From: Embiotoca jacksoni
Lineage: Eukaryota > Chordata > Actinopteri > Embiotocidae
Assembly (NCBI GenBank): GCA_022577435.1
Contig: JAKOON010000003.1
Coordinates: 5,887,001-5,951,000 of the forward strand
Direction: 5' to 3'
DNA length: 64,000 bases
A program made the position numbers and the translations under genes. Positions 61,401 through 64,000 of this stretch are shown here, one piece after another. The notes beneath the pieces were generated by a model, which searched no databases, was not told the origin of the DNA, and was given only the letters and a program-made list of their open reading frames with translations. Each line of letters starts with the position of its first letter. Position 1 is the first letter of the stretch.

Positions 61401-64000
61401 ATAAAACTTAGACAGGAAGTCCAACACGTGGTTCTTGGGCACACACAGGGCAGAGACCATGGACAATAAGGCTTTGTAGAATCTGCAGCAACATGTTTCT
61501 TAATGAATCATTTTATTCATTATTCACATAAATAATTGAATCGTCAATTGTCCTCTTTAAGTACACGTTTTTTGCACAAACACTTAAAAAAAAGTTTTTT
61601 TTTCAGGTTCCATGATTTTATATTCACTACAGAAGGAAACACCCGGACCATCCACAATATGATGTATGAACATATTTATCATCATAAAACAGAATTACAT
61701 AATACTATGTACAGAACAAAATGTGCTCTTTAAATAATGAAGCACAAGGCGAGTCCCAGAAATGACTGATCTTTTAAGTGTAATTTAATCATATTAATTT
61801 AAATCAATGGATCACAATATAATGGACCTGAAAACTGGTGGAAGATAAAAACAACCAACACTATTTTTTTCTAATCAACATAACGAAAACTAAAACATAC
61901 ATAAAAAAAAAAATACTAGTTTTTATATAAATAATAATTTGTATTAATAATATGAATTGTTATCACATTAATTAGATTTTTTTTAAAGTATTAATCGATG
62001 AGGCAGAACCAGAGATATAAGCTTTTACTCCATTCATTCTTATTCCTTATCTGAACCTGATGCCTACATTACCCACAATGCATCTTGACTGTAAACAGTT
62101 AATTTGAAAATTCAGGTGTGCTATGCTAGTAGCAGCTCATTTAATGTCTAGCAGAGATGAGGAGCAGGTCGCAGTGGACTGGTAAGCACATTTTTGTTTA
62201 ACTGCACAACCCAGAAATATTGATTGTATGTCGAGTGTCACTTCTTTACTTTGACTTGACTTGATTGACCCAAATGACATCACCTAAGGAAAGGTACTGC
62301 TGTTTGCACGGCTCCCTCTGAGGCCTCAAAAAGCTTTACACAACTTATACAACAATGTTCTTCCTCTTTAAACATTGAATGTGATGTGATGTAAGAAAAG
62401 TAACCTCTTTTGTTGCCAAAGAACTGTCAAATGTGGTTAACTAATATGTTAAAAAAAAAAAATGATGTAATTGATGCATCACTGTGATTTAATAAGCTGA
62501 AACGGTACTTAGAAAGCTAAGATGCCAGACAGCAACTGAAAAATCACAAACAAAACAAAAAAAAAGCTTAAAAAATGCAAACTTTTTTTAGGTTCCTGAA
62601 GAGTAGGTGCAGAATCAACAGCGTATGTTTGCACTGATATTACACACAGCTTGTTATGTCTGGGGTATATCAGGAGGTTACAGTGAAAATAAGGTGCCAC
62701 AGCAGCCTCAGGATATTTAGACACAGTTTAAACTTGGCTGTTTACGCCTCAGCTTTTGTGTGAAAACAGTAACTCAGCTGACTTTATGTAACTGCGAATG
62801 AAAATCCTACGTAGCAGTGTGAGGTTGGGTGTGTGTGTGTGTGTATATGACCTAGTATTTTAGCCTGGGTGTGTGCTCATTTGTGAGAATTACTAAACAT
62901 GTTGTATTTCCCTGACATAGAGTGTTAATAAGCAGATGTCAGAGTGACCGTGTTGGTGAGGAAAACCACTTGAGTTTAAGAGTAACAACAGAAATCTGTA
63001 AAGCCGTGATGGTTAGACACAGCATGTTTCATTTCATGTGGACTTTGTTATTCTATCAAACCCACACTCAAGCACACCCTTATATATGAGATCTATATTT
63101 CCCCCAATTGAAAACATCTCCATTGAGATACATAAACACATTTAAAAGTCCCATTTTGCTCTACATTTTGGTCCCGCTTGAGATCTGATTTTCCTCTCTT
63201 TGATGTTCATATTCTCCGCTCTCCCCGGCAAACATGTGTCCCTCGTTACATCACATCATGCCAATGAACAATCAGTTTGTCAGAACTCATCTCCGGGCTC
63301 AGAGAGAAAAAGCTATTGAGGGGAAGAATGGCTGAAAACAGAAGGGACTATCAGGAGTAAGCAGTAACAGATAGCTGCTTTCAGCATGGCACGGTCAGCA
63401 GCTCCGGGGCCTTGCCCTTAGCACCTTCTCCTTGATGTCAGCACCGGGCCGCACTGGGACCGGATCGGGGCGGCTCATTGACTGACAGCTTCAATAAGGC
63501 TAATTACAGTGGGCTGCAGGGCCCAGTTATGTTGTCTGGCGACTCCACCCACTATGGAGCCAGAGTGACTGTGTTAACTATGGTGTTACACCAAGGTAGG
63601 CATCAGTCAGCCATCGCCGGACCTCACAGCGGTAAACACACAAACACACTGAGGCACAGAGGCATACACACGGGCTCACAGTGAACATGAACACACACTT
63701 TTATCAAGACAACTGAGACAAGGCATGACTCTGACTCATTTCTACACATATAAGGATATTTTTCTCCAAAATATATTTATTAGAGAACGTTTAAAGTTAC
63801 TCTTAATGATAATAATGTCAGTGTGTCGTAGTTGTGGTGGATCATAACCAAGAACATTTACTCAAGTCTTGTACTTAAGTACAAACCTGAATTATTGGTA
63901 CTGTACAGGAGTATTTCTGATTCATACTACTTAATAATTCTTCTCCACTGCAAGTCAGAGAAATTTACTTTTTACTCCACCCGGTTACATATTGTGCAAA
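58462..64000. other. msx1 upstream gene desert, part 15
   Basis: No convincing gene. A 224-codon plus frame (58563-59237) is the longest not caused by simple repeats and is discussed under findings. The patch 60340-60510 (CCTTTAATTACATTTG, CATAATTAAATAGC, TCTAATTACTAAC) looks enhancer-like. 63380-63600 is a GC-richer complex patch with GGCTAATTACAGTGGGC. A short GT run lies at 62829-62845. Confidence 0.5.

Noticed and set aside
20333..64000. stx18 exons expected beyond msx1
   Set aside because: I searched the short frames for syntaxin-18-like segments and found none; it probably lies outside the window.
1..64000. CRISPR array, operon, phage or other prokaryotic system
   Set aside because: Split genes, poly(A)-type signals and fish repeats show vertebrate nuclear DNA; the regular arrays present are dinucleotide microsatellites.

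Overview
This window is vertebrate nuclear DNA, almost certainly from a ray-finned (probably percomorph) fish. Genes are split by short GT-AG introns. Long CA/TG microsatellites are frequent, and the mobile elements (hAT, mariner, Tc1-like, an L2/Maui-like 3' tail, and dispersed repeats that resemble common teleost families) are typical of fish. There is no bacterial-style gene packing, CRISPR array or operon.

The left 20 kb holds three genes that I could splice by eye. The 3' half of evc2 (+, about 33-9186) comes first, followed 854 bp later by complete cytl1 (+, 10041-11170, four exons) and then msx1 (-, 20332-19222, two exons). This is the human 4p16 arrangement EVC2-(STK32B)-CYTL1-MSX1 with the same relative orientations, which supports all three identifications. 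STK32B, which lies between EVC2 and CYTL1 in human, is absent from the gap.

The functions, from family knowledge, are as follows. EVC2 is a ciliary transmembrane Hedgehog-signalling component. CYTL1 is a small secreted cartilage-associated protein. MSX1 is a homeodomain repressor of craniofacial, tooth and limb or fin development. The genes share a locus and broad skeletal themes but are not a pathway operon.

From about 20.3 kb to 64 kb I find no convincing protein-coding gene. This is the 5' side of msx1 and reads as a developmental gene desert: AT-rich DNA, scattered patches with TAATTA-type homeodomain motifs that look like candidate conserved noncoding elements, microsatellites, G- and C-runs, and degraded transposons. 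One minus-strand block (28078-28239) has an excellent splice acceptor, a good donor and a phase-0 open frame of 54 codons that I cannot assign to any gene.

I see no undescribed multi-gene system. The best leads are the orphan exon-like block, a perfect 27-bp-arm palindrome in an evc2 intron, a hAT insertion with intact 8-bp target duplications, same-orientation CTCF-like motifs around msx1 (one inside a transposon-derived repeat), and the desert's candidate enhancers.
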